A stretch of DNA of 64,000 bases from Sphagnum magellanicum (taxonomy: Eukaryota > Streptophyta > Sphagnopsida > Sphagnales > Sphagnaceae), in NCBI GenBank assembly GCA_021904315.1, contig CM038919.1, positions 19,709,666 to 19,773,665 on the forward strand, written 5' to 3'. This document shows positions 23,811 through 36,811 of this stretch, piece after piece. The position numbers and the translations under genes were made by a program. Position 1 is the first letter of the stretch. Each line of letters starts with the position of its first letter. Under the pieces are notes generated by a model. It saw only the letters and a program-made list of their open reading frames with translations. It was not told the DNA's origin and searched no databases.

Positions 23811-26481
23811 ATGGAGGGTGGGACCATCCAATTCATCATCTTCTTGCTCATCATAATAGTGATAAAAGAAAGCTTAGTGGAGGCTGTGAGTCTAGAAGCA
23901 ACACCAACAGAGCTAGCAAAATCTGGTGACACCATCACACTAACATGGAAGGACATGACAACACCCTCAGATCTTGACTGGCTTGGAATTTACACACCCC
24001 CTGAATCCACCGATGACCATTTCATTGGCTACATCTTGCTCTCCTCCTGCAAGGGTTGGGAATCTGGCATGGGCGCATATGAGTTTGTGGCTCTCAACAT
24101 GAGAGCTCCATACGAGTTTCGGCTTTTCAAGGGGTATCCACCTGATGCAGAGACACCTTTGGATGAGGACAAAAACCCATTGCCTAGCACCAAGCAGCGT
24201 CTTGCAGTTAGTCCAACAGTCAGGTTTCATTGCCCAAATCAACCAACTCAACTCCATCTCTCTCTCACATCAAACATGTCTGAGATGCGGGTCATATTTG
24301 TGACCAAGGATCCGCTGAGAAGCTTTGTTCAATATGGGAGGAATGCTGACAATTTGCATTTGAGTGTGGGGGCTTTGTCACAAACCTATCAGCAATCAGA
24401 TATGTGTGCTGCACCTGCAAATTCTGCGATAGGTTGGCGGGATCCAGGCTTTATTCATACTGCACTTCTTCATGAACTGGATTCTGGAGCAAGATACTTT
24501 TACAAGGTAAAATCTTCCTCCATCCTCCCTTTTTTCTGTATCCTTCCTCCTTTGGGTCTAGATATTACAAGAACCCTGAGGCATGTATGTGCATTTGTAA
24601 TTTCTCCCAGTCTCCCATGCTCTTGGATGTTCAGGTTTCATGTATAAGCTCTTTGAGGGTTCAATCCACTTTGCTAAGCTTCAGTGCCTCTCTCTTGGTT
24701 TATTTCTCTCCCTCCTGTAATATGGAATTTTACTGTAATAGGAACTTGTGTCTCAGGGTTTCTTCGGGTCAACACTCTGGCAAAGGAAATTCTCCCTCAG
24801 TCTGTAGGCTCTGTGTTGTCAATAGCTGGCAGTACAGATCGCTGTAAGTGAATCCGAAATCGCTTAATCATTGGGGGGTTCAGCACTCTATGACTAACCA
24901 AATAAAAGAGCTATATTGGGATAGCTTTGGAGGGCTTAGAATCACAACCAATCCATGTTTTAGCTCAGAGGATAGTAGCTTTATGCTATGACTTAATTTG
25001 TTGCTCATAGAGCCATGAAACATTTGTAGGTCTCCTGGCAAATTATGAAACTGTGTGCCTGTAACTGGCAACACATCAAAGTTGTCTCCTACTGGTAGCT
25101 GACACAGGAACTAGCATATGCATGTGCACACTGGCAACTCTAATTGGTGATATGATCCTCCTTGATGGTGGGCTGGTAAGTTACTAACAAATGCACTGGA
25201 TCTTTGCAGGTGGGAAGCATTGAAGGGGGCTGGAGTGAAACTTTCAGCTTCATAGCACCACTGGAAGAAGCAGAAGAGACAAATGCTTTCCTATTTGGAG
25301 ACCTGGGAACATGGGTGCCATACACTACTTTCAATTGGGTTCAGCTGGAAAGCGTGAACACAATCAAATGGCTTCTTCGTGATCTTGAGAATCTTGGGAG
25401 TAAGCCCACTTTCATATCACATATTGGTGATATAAGTTATGCTCGAGGATATGCATGGATGTGGGATGCTTTTTTTGCGCAAATTGAGCCTGTAGCTGCT
25501 CGTGCCCCATATCATGTTTGCATTGGAAACCATGAATATGACTGGCCAGAACAACCCTGGAAACCTGAATGGGCCCCATATGGAACTGATGGGGGTGGTG
25601 AATGTGGAGTTCCATTTAGTCTAAGGTTTCATATGCCTGGTGACTCAAGTTTGGCCACTGGGACTGGATCACCAGCAACAAGGAATCTCTACTACTCACA
25701 TGACGTTGGCAGTGTGCATTTTCTTTACTTCTCAACAGAGACAAATTTCATATCTGGTAGTGACCAATACAGTTTTATAGCCCAGGACTTGAAGAGTGTG
25801 AACAGGAGTAAAACTCCCTTTATTGTGTTTTTGGGGCACAGGCCAATGTATTCGACAGACAGCAATCTCATGGATGCTGCATTTACAAAGTCTTTGCGAT
25901 CACACATTGAACCATTGTTGGTCGAGAACAGAGTGAATCTTGTGTTGTGGGGTCATGTTCACAAGTATGAGCGGACATGCCCAATCCAAAATTCATCCTG
26001 CATGGACTCAAATACACTTGATGGTGCATTGCCAATCCATATAGTGATAGGAATGGGTGGGCAAGATTGGCAGCCGATCGACCAACCCCGAGCCAACCAT
26101 CCAACATTTCCAATCTTTCCACAACCCAGTTGGTCTCTGTTCCGGAGCTTTGAATTTGGGTACATCCGTCTCCATGCCACAAAGCAAGTAATGACAGTCT
26201 CGTATGTTGGGAACCATGATGGACAAGTTCATGATGTTGTGAAGATCCATTCCCACTTTGGGCACTTTAAACACATCAAGCTTTCAGAGAAGTATGGTAT
26301 CCACATTCACAAAATTTGGTCTGCTTTGACTTCAATTTATGGTTTTGTTACCTTGTGTGCTGTCTCCGCATCTCTTGTGGTTGCTGCAGCCATTGTGATA
26401 TCCATTAGGCTGTATTCAAAGAGGGACTCAGAGAGGTCTAGAGGTCCATGGCATATCTTGAGAACAGAGGAGATGACATAG
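23811..26481 (+). CDS. purple acid phosphatase, PAP2/PAP9 type, membrane-anchored
   Basis: Metallophosphatase with a dinuclear metal centre that hydrolyses phosphate esters. CDS exons 23811-24506 and 25210-26481 (GT-AG intron 24507-25209) give 655 aa, the usual size for the PAP2/PAP9 group. The first 28 residues form a signal or anchor segment. A fibronectin-like N-terminal domain (about 30-230) is followed by the phosphatase domain with GDLG (Asp263), GDISY (Asp306, Tyr309), GNHE (Asn339), LGHRPMY and GHVHKYER. The position corresponding to V in the VxxH motif is Phe (FLGH), though the ligand His is kept. A hydrophobic segment near residues 605-635 followed by RLYSKRD would anchor the C terminus; in Arabidopsis PAP2 such a tail targets plastid and mitochondrial outer membranes, so a similar location is possible here. 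The ATG at 23811 is preferred over an in-frame GTG at 23799. It converges on the legumain gene. Confidence 0.95.
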
Positions 26482-27724
26482 GTAGGGTATAAAGAGATAC
26501 ATGTTTGTACTATGGAAATGTTTTGGATAAGTACAGCTGATACAAGTTAGGTGTTTAAACCTTTGTTGGATGTTACTTTTGGGAAACAAAAACGAGGAGG
26601 GTTTTTGAGTAAGTTTTGACAAGAAGCAAGCAGGGTGGTGTTAGATTTCAACCCTTGTACCGAACAGTTGTAAACTAGTTGTGTGTTATTATTCCTTTTG
26701 AGTATCTGCCACGAGAAATTTGGCAGGTCTACTTCAAAGAGTTAAGGTAAAGAGTGATTTGGTGGTGCTTCTTTTGTCAGTAACATAGGCACCAGTTGAT
26801 GTTGTCCAATTGTTTAGTGTCTATTGAAATCGTTATCTGAAAGCATGTCTCATGCCAGTCCTTAATTGTGCAATATGAGCAACCAAACTCCAAGAGATGA
26901 ATGGAGACTGCGATTTGGTGATCCTTTTGCAACATTGTTTGTTTACTACATACACATTGGAGCAGATCTCTAAATGTTTGTTTCTGATAGTTAATAACTC
27001 TTTGCAGAGTCAGGTTTTGCCACACACAAGCAAGTCTCAATGTCAGATTCCCACCCATGTGGCATATATTACAGGTTTTGATTGAAGCAGCTTCATTCAT
27101 GGGCCAGTTTCAATATGAGATTTTCGCCCACTGTCACATTGGATTTAAGCATATGTTCATTGCTGGTTTTTTTTTCCTCTTGTTTGTCACTTACATATCA
27201 TGAAAGATATTTTTCAACTACGTCATTCAAAACCAATATTTACATCAAGTGTATTAAGAGGAATTGAAGAAACCCAAACTCAACAGTGAAGCTTCAAGTA
27301 TACAAAACTTCAAAGGTTTGAGTTGAAATAAAAAACAAAGGTAATTCAAAACATCCATAAGCTTATGTTTACGGGCAGAATTAGAATGTAACATAATGAG
27401 GCAGTGAAGCCTTGGCAGCTAATCAAATCAATCTGCTGCTAATTGAATAGTACATGTGTACATGACCCCCACCTTGGGTCCTGACTATGTTTCCAAATAC
27501 CTGGAGAAACCTGTACATTTACAATCCAACAACCTGCATATCTACAATTCCAGTAGTATGTGTTTACCAAGGGTAAACGTGATGAACACCAATTCCAAAT
27601 CAAATGCAAAAGAATCACAAATTCACTTACATAAACTGGTTGCACGACTATATTTTCGCACCATTTACGCTTCATCAGAGCAGGGTGCTTGTATTTTCAG
27701 GTGCACCTGTTTCTTCAGATTTTT
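26482..27724. other. intergenic region between two convergent genes
   Basis: The 1.2 kb between the phosphatase stop codon and the legumain stop codon must hold both 3' untranslated regions. No gene is recognised. Composition in the first and last 300 bases is gene-like, consistent with transcribed tails. I could not assign polyadenylation sites with confidence. Confidence 0.6.
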
Positions 27725-30700
27725 CTATGCACTGTAACCTGCAGAGATGGGGGTCCAGAAACCTGGGCGACTGCTACAGGCCTGCTCTGCAGCTGAGGCC
27801 ATTTTAGTGGCATCAAGACCAGCATTGCAAACATTTGCAAACGCTCGCATGTGCTTCATGCCGTACTGTGTGAGTGGTCCACAGTGTGACTCAAAGGTGT
27901 GCACCTGCATTCAGAATGTCCAAAAATTAGGAAGATAGACAAACATTCAGTCAGGATATGCACCACATGAAAATTAGGAAGACAAAGATTCAGTCAGGAC
28001 ATACACCACGTGGGAGGAGGTACTGCAAATGTAGCAGGAACAGAGGATTTGAAGACTAGGAATATCACATCGAGAACAAGCCATATGGTTTGACTCAGTT
28101 GAGACATTCAGAGCACAAAGACAGGGGACTAAACTGGATGAGCCCGAAACAGAACACTATCAAGATGGAGCCACTCATCTGTGGTACTAAATGACATCAA
28201 GCAGGACCTAGTTCATACAAGGGCTTTGGTCAACGTAAATATAGACAAACTCCAGCTCCCCCCCAAGTCCACACAAATGTGCAAGTGCAAACTCTGCTAA
28301 AAATTCTGTGTTACAATCTTACCATGCTCTTGAGGCAATCCCAGTCATCAACTAGAACTTGCCCAGCAGGACGTACAGCATTCAGTTTGGAAGCACCAAC
28401 ATCAGTGCCAAAGAGGAGATTGCCAATGAGTTCTACACTGCTGTCAAGGTGCATACGATGGGCCATTGTGTTCACCAACTCCTCCCCTGCTTTTGATTTC
28501 CTTGTTGATCCCTCTACAGCTTTATGGTACTGCAAAACACTCAAATCCAAGAAATTGCTTGAGGAAACTACACCATTTTGACCTGCTTCCGTTTTTTTGT
28601 TGAGATGACAAACCGAATAGCAAATCTGCTCCAGGAAATGTAAGATGGAAAGACCAATGGGACAATACTATACCTTGTGCCACAGATGAAGTAGATCCGC
28701 ATCACGCTGATTCACAGCAGATTCCTTTCCTGCCATTAATGTGCTGGCCAAGTTCACTCCAGGCAGCACAGGCTTTGTCACATTCTCATTTGCAGGGTCA
28801 AATCCAAGATATCGCTCCATCTCCTCAACATCAATGTTTATGTCTCCATATTGCATCACATGTGACCCTGTCCTGTAAGTTTCATGGTTTGAAGTTCTTG
28901 CTTTCACCTGTATGCATATAGTTTATCAATATGAAAGGCACATACTACACTATGAGAGGAACACAACCCACAGTCACCAGAATGTTCTCCACTATCTGCA
29001 ACTACTTCTTTCCTGTGCCAGAATGCAGAAGACAGCATCCCTGCTTTCCCCTTCCACTTGCATCCTGGAGAAGTGAAGTTCTACTTATTCCTCTGGAAAG
29101 AATTCAGAAGAAAGGGATGACAATTCATTATGATACAGGCATTCAAACATACACAGCAGGATGGAAGCGACTCACAATGACATACTGATCCTCAAGAGTT
29201 TCTTTTTTCAGGTTTTGAATCTCGCTGCAACCCACAAAATTATGCAAAAGACTTCAGAAGCATGCAAGATTTAATTACATCTCCCTACCCCCAAAGTCAC
29301 AGTGTAGGCTACACAGAACATATAACCCATGAAACATTTGGTGCCTTCCTCAAGTCTCTTCATGTCTAAATAAGACAATTGACAGGAAACCAAATATAAT
29401 GCATCTGGTCAAGCAACTAGCCAGATACTGGCATTGTGTGTAAAGCAGGTACTCACACATCTTCCATCCAGGCAACACTGTAGAGATCACCTAAGCAGGT
29501 GTAAAATTCTGGAGGAGGTGCTGGCCACATGCCTGGGCAGTATGTTCCCCAGCTGCTCTCCTGTGCATTTGAGGCAGTGGTGACATATATGTTCAGGCCC
29601 TCTGGCAAGAGTCCCTCGAAAATGCTTCCACTCTCACAAGCCTCTACGTATATCACCTGAGGCACACAGGCAAGAACATGTTTCAGATAAAAGGAATTTC
29701 AAATGAAGTTACATACCAGTTTTCAGAAGCACAACTTGCAATCTGGGTCACTGCTATAAAACTGTCCTGAACTTTTGAAAGAAGCTTTTACCAGTACTCG
29801 GTATGGTAAAACACCACCAAACATCCACACACTTTGACAACATGAAGTGGCTTGTTTCAAACAGGTATTTTGGTCTGTTCCAAAACTACTGCTTAACAAA
29901 TAGGTTTCAATTTGCAGGCCAATTAGCTGGAAGGCAGAGATTGCTGCACTCCATCTTGTTTTGACTTACTTTGAAGTATGTACTCATGTGAACACCTATA
30001 CTAGTTAACTATTCTTTAGCACATCATTGTAATTTCCTCCTAGGCAAAGGGTTTGGTAAAACTATGCCTAAGCAAATTCCTTGATGTACAGCACCGGTGC
30101 AAACCAGAGCTTCAGTAACTGGAACACAACCAGAACAAAAGTGCCTACCATCTCTTTGTATGTGCCAGATTCATGCTTCTTCTTCAGAGTCTCCACAAAG
30201 TCAACAGCATAGAGATTGTTTGAAGTGGGCATACCTGTGGCACACTAGTAAAATATTAGCAAGTGGTTGAACTGGAAAGAATCAAATTCAGTAAGTAATA
30301 TCACCTAGTGCATTTCTTCATGACCAGAAACAGTCTTTTTGTTAAGGGAAAGGTCAGACACATTTGCAATGCATGGAAACAAAGAAACATACCGAGAACA
30401 CCAGGACCACCATGGTCAGTGTAATAGATGAAGATGTGGTCATTGGGACCACTATCCACCACCTTGCCACTGCCACCCTCGATGCCACTCTTGTCTCCCA
30501 AAATTGCTGCAAAGAAGTTGGAAACTGTCACATCTTGCCCTGTGTAGTCCTGGACAGCACAAAGCAGAAAGACACATTCAAGGCACCTTAGTACATTACA
30601 GAAGCAAAACAGGCCTGCTTGCAATGATCCCCTAAATGAAGAAAACATGGAAAAACATGTGTCATCACAGGGATATACTGCAAATACATCAATTCTATGA

Positions 30701-31724
30701 CTTAGTTTTCAAAACTAGTAGAAAATATATCTTCCTTGACAGTTTGCAGTAATAAACAGCTACAGAAGGACAATTCTATGAGGCAACCGGGAACCCACCA
30801 CTTCACAAAGTGCAAATGATCTCAAAAACACAAAGAATGAACTCGTACTCAAATTCACTGAGATTAGTTGGAAAGCAGACTAAAAACATGGAAACATCTG
30901 GAGAAAAAAACAGAGGACACCACTACTACTACAACTTCATGCAGAAGTACAGTTCTTTCTCAGGAGCACACTTCAAAGAAAGTTTGCATCGTCACTGGTC
31001 TCAAGGCATACATGGGAAATTTCCAGAATAGAGAAAAGAAAGCTCAAGACATTCCAGAAGAAAAAATTAATTTTGAAGTGGTCTTAGGTCAAGGACATAC
31101 CTTGGGAACTCCATGGTAGACATCACTACCTTCAGGGTGGTTGATGATAGTGCCTGGGTATGGATTTTCTGGGTTATGTGCAATATCGTCATACATGAAC
31201 ACAATGATGTTCTCATCCTTCAAGCCTCCTTTCTTCAGTATCTGGTATGCGTGGCACACATCAGCCTGCCATATCACACCCCAACAACATCAGTGAGCAT
31301 GGAAATGTTTGTTTGTTTCTCCTTTCCAGCGAGGGAGATTAGGATCATCAGCTCAAGGACACGAACGACAAAAGCCAAATTTCTATTTTCCCCTTCACAA
31401 GATAATAGACATGCATGAAAGTGAACTTCTCCACAGGGGGAAACGCTCTCGGCATCTCCATTCTTAGAAAAAGTTTTTAGAGAAAAAACTGAGTTAGTGG
31501 ATCAGTCAGGGAACTGCCAGCACCTGATGGCGGTAGTTGCCGTAACCAGCTGAGCCTGCAAGAAGCACGGCCCAACGTACTCCCGCTCTATCAGACGGCT
31601 CCTCCTCTTCCGCCTTCGGCATCACGATTTTGCCGTCCCATGTGGCTTTCCTGGCTGCTGCTGCGCTTCCTACAAGCAGAAACGCTAACAAACTCGCCAC
31701 CAAAACTCCCAACACGGAATCCAT
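27725..31724 (-). CDS. legumain / vacuolar processing enzyme (asparaginyl endopeptidase)
   Basis: Cysteine protease of family C13 that cleaves after Asn or Asp and matures vacuolar and seed proteins. Nine exons: 31724-31524, 31265-31101, 30549-30393, 30234-30149, 29656-29457, 29224-29176, 28907-28674, 28529-28323, 27904-27725. All eight introns are GT-AG and the exons join in frame to 492 aa, the normal family length; nine exons is also the common layout in plant VPE genes. Residues 1-24 form a signal peptide. The caspase-like domain has [29 protein letters not shown] (catalytic His168) and VEACESGS (catalytic Cys210). The C-terminal prodomain ends with [18 protein letters not shown]. Nothing is missing, so it should be functional. 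Expected site of action is the vacuole. A leader intron lies upstream, and the gene converges on the phosphatase gene. Confidence 0.97.
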
Positions 31725-31740
31725 CCCTCCCTCGTTCCTT

Positions 31741-32373
31741 CTGCTTCAAAAAAGAGAGACAGAACACGTGAAATCCTCTTAAGAACCAGCCAGTGAAGCC
31801 TGACGATTTGCGCACACAGATCATGTCATTCTCTCTCATCACAACAACAAAAAGTCTTTGTAATCGTTCTTCTGCAACTATACTGCGAAACTGCTCACTC
31901 GAGAGAAACACATTTCTAACGACAACGAATAGAATCCGCACAATTCCTCGAACTCTATAAACGAAAGAAAACAGATCCCGTGTAGGAGGAGGAAAAAGAA
32001 CAAGAAAATCAGGAATTACTCTTGACTTAAGAAACAAACTGGCCATCTGAAAGGAACACTACAATCTTATCGAAACACGCACCTAAGCAAGAAGAAAAAC
32101 GACAGCAATGACCTCCTCCTACAGAGTAACGAGCAAACAACAGCGTCAACCGGAAGAATCCTCGCAGCAAGAGGGGGCAAAATTCGACTTTCTTTTCACA
32201 ATTCTCTTGAGTCTGTGACTAAAGGGATTCCGCGGCAAAAAAAATCATACAAGAAACAAGGAAAGAAAACGAAAGAAATCTACTGCAGGTACCAAGAACA
32301 CGTCAAACGATCAGTAACAAAACTACTTCCAAAAACTAGATAGCAAGAACAAAAATAGAAAACAAGGACTTAC
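31741..32373 (-). other. probable 5'-leader intron of the legumain gene
   Basis: On the minus strand the sequence CGACAAA|GTAAGTCC gives a strong 5' splice site at 32374/32373, and TTTTTTGAAGCAG|AAGG gives a 3' site ending at 31741, sixteen bases upstream of the start codon. Splicing would remove 633 bp. A long frame at 31591-32046 runs through the start codon region but is not protein-like. Confidence 0.6.
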
Positions 32374-32471
32374 TTTGTCGTCACTTCACCGATTCGATTC
32401 CCGTAAAATCGAGCGGGAAGAAGAGGGAGAAGCGCAGGCCGAAGCAGCTACCAGAGAGACAGGAAGGAGAG

Positions 32472-32503
<32 letters not shown>

Positions 32504-32760
32504 CAAGTGCAAGTGCTATTTGCATTCTGCGATGGCGAACTGCGTTCTTTGTAGTCCGCTGTCCTGACCTCCCCCACCCGGCAATCAGTCGGGTTTCCTT
32601 CCTTCCGACCCTCCCGGACGGTGGACACCGGCTGAAACCGGTGATGACCGGTTGCTGTTTGAACCTCACACCCAAAGAATGACCAGAATGCCGTATCTGC
32701 CGACAGACGTGACCGGTCATCCTCCTGTGTATTTGGAACCACCATGGGCGAATGGGAGGG
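32374..32760 (-). promoter_or_regulatory. probable promoter and leader exon of the legumain gene
   Basis: GC- and CpG-rich relative to its surroundings. On the gene's strand it carries a (CT)n tract (plus-strand GA repeat 32467-32503), typical of plant core promoters and leaders. Upstream there are repeated ACCGGT motifs (GAAACCGGTGATGACCGGTTG at about 32633-32653, GTGACCGGTCAT at about 32708-32719). Their role is inferred; I could not place the transcription start. Confidence 0.5.
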
Positions 32761-34560
32761 TTTTTTTTTTTTCAATTTTGTGAAATCGAAAATTTGGCGA
32801 TTCCTGCCCTCACTCCCCCGAAGGAAAATTAATCGAATTTACACTAGAATAAAAAACTTCTCCTAACTTTTCTAAATTTCTTGGTGATAGGTCATGCACT
32901 AATAAATTACATTTTGATTTTTTTTTTAAAGAAAAAAAGAAGCTGTACTTGCTATGCCAAAAATTTAATTAAGCTCTAAAGCACAATAGCTTCATTATTT
33001 AGTATAGTGCCAAAATTTTAATAGTTTTTTTTATTGCAGAATAGAACTGCCAAAATAAATAATTTATTGTGGAACCAGCCTAGGTACTATGGTAGTTAGT
33101 TGTTAGTACCTGTGCACCAATGAGCCAATTACCAAGCACACAATTCCAAGGTTAACAAGAACTTAGGACTTGCAGTGTTTTCTTTTACAAATTTGTGAGG
33201 TAGGTGGGTTGGTGATCACCCACAAGAGGATTTAGCCAAATTTGGCTAATGGTGAGAGATGAAAGGGGGGAAAAAAAATTAGAATCCCTCCGATATTTTT
33301 GTGACATGTTGGAACCTATTGTCTAAATATTCTGACTTCAGGAAAAATAAAATAAAATAAAAATACTCATAATTTTGTGAGAACTTGGCCCATTTTTTTT
33401 CCAGAAAAAAAAAAAACAAAAAGGAACTCTTGGGAAGAAATCTATCACAAGAGCTGTAAAAATTCCTACGAAATTTTTTAATTTTTTGGGGAAAAAAAAC
33501 TCCAAAAGGGGCATTGCATCATGCATTTAATAAAAGCTGCCGTCTCCTGGAATTGTGGGTTATTGTTTTTGTTTTTTTTTTGACAAAACATGAAATGTCT
33601 TTTTGGCAACTTCTTTTCAATTAAATTCCTGCCGCCTTGAGCTTTCACATTGTCCCCTTTAGTTGACAAATTCTGTTATTTGTGTTTGGCAGCAGAATTA
33701 GGGCTCTAGAATCTAATTGGCCAAATTTTGATACAAAATAATAGGTATGTCCTTTTGGATTTGCCCTCTTTTTTCTCCTTTGTTGGCCTTGGCTGCTAAC
33801 TTAGGCTAAGGCAACGATATTGCGTTTAGATTCATTATAGAGTTACAAGTAGCTTTAATGGATTTTGACCCCTAGGTAATAGGTCTATTTTTATATGAGG
33901 ATTTTTTTTAAGATGATATTTTTGGCTAATGTGAGAACCCTGTCTATATATAGCTACCAATTACACATTGAACTGTAAGTTCACTAAAGATCACCAAGAA
34001 AACAAATTTAGACCTCCTAATATAAGCAAATCCTATTGACCTGAATAAAATAAATCTTCTCAAGTCTATACACAACCCTATCAAACTTGTTGAACATTGA
34101 AAATATGAGTCCCTTTTCTAGCATTTTCCATTTGTAACTCTAGCATTCTTCTCACAAACCTATCAAACCCTATTTATAACACATTGAAGTGTTAAGTTCA
34201 CTCCAAGATAACTAAGAAAACAAATTCAAGGATGTCTTGTTATCTATGTAGTATGTTTGTGAAGTAAATAGGTTAGACTGGACAGTTAACCCATAGGGTA
34301 TTGTGCTAAATAGGATGTGGCATAGGCTGTGAACCTTTCAATCATAGCAGATTCAGTAAGCAACACAAAAAAGTTGGATATTGGTTAGAGTGGGTCCCTT
34401 GCCCCAGTTCCCCCTCCCACCCCACCTTCAAATATTACATATGGTAAAGGACGTCGTGAAGCATCATTTCATCCATCTGTCCTGTCATCCATCCGTCCCA
34501 TCATGCTCTGTTTACTCCAACGGGGCGGAGAAAGAGTGGAATACAGATGTGGCGCGACAG
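32761..34560. other. gene-free stretch upstream of the legumain gene
   Basis: AT-rich with A and T homopolymers. It holds copy B of a dispersed repeat (33806-33932, see 18734-18853) and a local duplication: 33970-34015 and 34180-34230 share ACACATTGAA, TAAGTTCACT and AAGAAAACAAATT at about 219 bp. No protein is recognised. Confidence 0.55.
33806..33932 (+). repeat. dispersed repeat, copy B
   Basis: Matches 18734-18853 in the same orientation. The two copies share TTTAGATTCATTATAGAGT, CCCCTAGGTAA, AGGTCTATTTTTATAT and AAGATGATATTTT. Similarity ends just after the GTG at the right side of both. Confidence 0.75.
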
Positions 34561-35060
34561 TTATCAACTATGTAACCGCCTCCTCGAGCCCTGTTACAGG
34601 ACATAACCGGTCCCTCCATAAAATTTGGTGATGTGGCATTACCCCATTGGCGGAGAGGTCACAGGTTGCAACCCAAATTGCTGTGTACTGGGTCAGCCAG
34701 ATGGGTGCAGGAGGGTTATGGCGACAGCAACAATGACATTCATCCCAAACATTGTCGATGTAATCATCAGTTACGAGCGGGTGAAATCCCATCCGTCGAT
34801 TCATCATCAGTTATGTCCTGTAACACAGCTCGAGCAGGCCGGTTACATAGTCCATAACCGGTGAGTCATAAGACCTCACTGGACGGAACGACATAGTGGA
34901 CAGGTTTAGGGATTTCACAGGCCCGTAACCTGTGAAGAACATCAATGGCCCGATTTGAGCCGGTGGTCTTGCCCGTAGCCGTGCTGCTGTACCCATCTGG
35001 CTGACCCCAGTACTGGGTGGATACAACTTCTAACCCACGAGCTCTGAACAAATGTGGTGA
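34560..35060. repeat. GC-rich, dyad-rich segment with interleaved inverted repeats
   Basis: A 41-bp block at 34567-34607 recurs inverted at 34810-34851 (about 36 matches), and a 24-bp block at 34687-34710 recurs inverted at 34987-35011. The two pairs are interleaved rather than nested. Smaller dyads lie between them, such as CACAGGCCCGTAACCTGTG. Open frames on both strands (34568-35087) are by-products of the composition; none looks like a protein. It may be a decayed transposon with complex ends. Confidence 0.6.
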
Positions 35061-36789
35061 GACCATGTCACCGAAAACCCTTGACAAAACTGGTTACATT
35101 CCGATGAAAACTTGAGGAGGGAGTTCAATTCGGTTTATGAGCGAGAGAAATGACCGACCCATGTTCTAGACTCGGATGACCACTCTTTTTCCGTCCTTGC
35201 AAGCCAGTTGAGTGGATTCAATAGTGGACCCACCATTTTTTCATTTGGATGGACGAGGAGCACTCTCAGACTTTCCGATTACGCAACCATGCATTGATGG
35301 GTTGACGACGGAGCTTCTTTATATTAATTTTAAACCACATTGCCCACTCTCTTTTACCAACATTGTGGGAGGTTCCCGAATCTGATCTTGTCTATATTGA
35401 TAGAGGTGAGCTCATGCCGGGCTGTTGTCAAAAAACTGAATAAAAAATTATTTATTTCTAACTTTATCAACGACCATTTGGAATTTTTTATAAAAAACTG
35501 CCCAATCAACCAGTTTGTCTGCAATCAAAGGTTGGCCCAAATCACTTCACCAATCCAAAGGTTGGCTCTCCGATCCAAAACTATGAATCGATGGGATCTG
35601 ATGCTCTTGTCCGGCCGAAAAGGAATGTATGGGCCCACCAAAAATAGGAATAAATAACAGAAGGGTTTGTTGTCTGATCCAGTTCCGTAAGCTGGCAGAG
35701 GTGGTTTCTTCTTTCGGACGTTTCTACTATTTTATCCCGAAAGAGAACCATGTTGGTCATACTCGCTTCATACAACCTTCCAAATTCAAAGAGTTAGAAG
35801 TGTTCATAAGAAACACCAGTTATTTTATGTTTTACACAAAGCCGCCCACCTAGGAACACAATCGAGCTCTGTAGGGTGGTGAGAAGTCATCGTTCTATCA
35901 GGCTATCAAACGGTTCCACAAATGCTTGTTACAAAATGCTTGCAGACAAACCCGTGTAATGTGGTTCATATCACAAGTGGAACTGGCAGAAACGCAACTG
36001 GAACCAGCAGCTGACCACGTCTCCCACCAAGTGATTTGGGGGTGGTGGGGGGCGAAGAGGGGGGGAAAAAAAGAATTAACTATTTTTTTTAGAATAAAGA
36101 AAAATCATTTTCTTCAGTGAATCTATATTTTTCCAGCAAAAAGTTCTCACTTTTGTGAAATCAAAAAAATAATAATAAATAAAAAATCAGAGCACCTATA
36201 CAGCAAAAAATCCTTCAAAAGGTTCCGGGCAAGGCATTGAACCTGGTCCTGTATACGGGCTCCACCTCAAGAAAGCCGTGTTCAAAAACAATCACGGTTT
36301 TCAAAATGGTAAGCCTTTGAAATTCCTCGAAGTGACCGGAAAGAATGATGGGTTTTGTTAATAATATCGTAGTACTACTACCTTGGCGTGTTCGGTAATG
36401 CTCGTTCGTACCGATGTATGCCTGCCAGATAATTAATTAATTAATTAATTTCGTAAGATTCCATTTCCAAAAGCTGAATATTCTTGAATATTCCAAATGA
36501 TTCTTCATTTTCCTTTTTAAAAAAATAGTAAGTACCTTGGCGGCTTTTGGCACAAATTATATTATTTTTAGAAATGCCAAAAACTTTCTGAATTTTTATT
36601 TTATTTTTCTTTTGATTGATATCCTCATGTAGTAGATGACCAAATATAATACAAATATATAAAAAGAAATACATTTTGAAGGTGTTTAAAAGACCAAACT
36701 ATGTCATCAAAAGTGAGGAAATTATATATTTTGTCAACCCATGCCAAAATGTGGGTGTGCCAATTCAATCTTGAACATTGGACTCAACA

Positions 36790-36811
36790 CCCCCCCCCCC
36801 CCCCCCCCCCC
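36790..36811 (+). repeat. poly-C tract (about 22 C)
   Basis: An uninterrupted cytosine run in AT-rich context. Length may be imprecise in the assembly. Confidence 0.85.

Noticed and set aside
31591-32046. 151-codon minus-strand frame over the legumain leader intron
   Set aside because: It overlaps the start codon region in another frame, has no family match and falls within a GT-AG intron.
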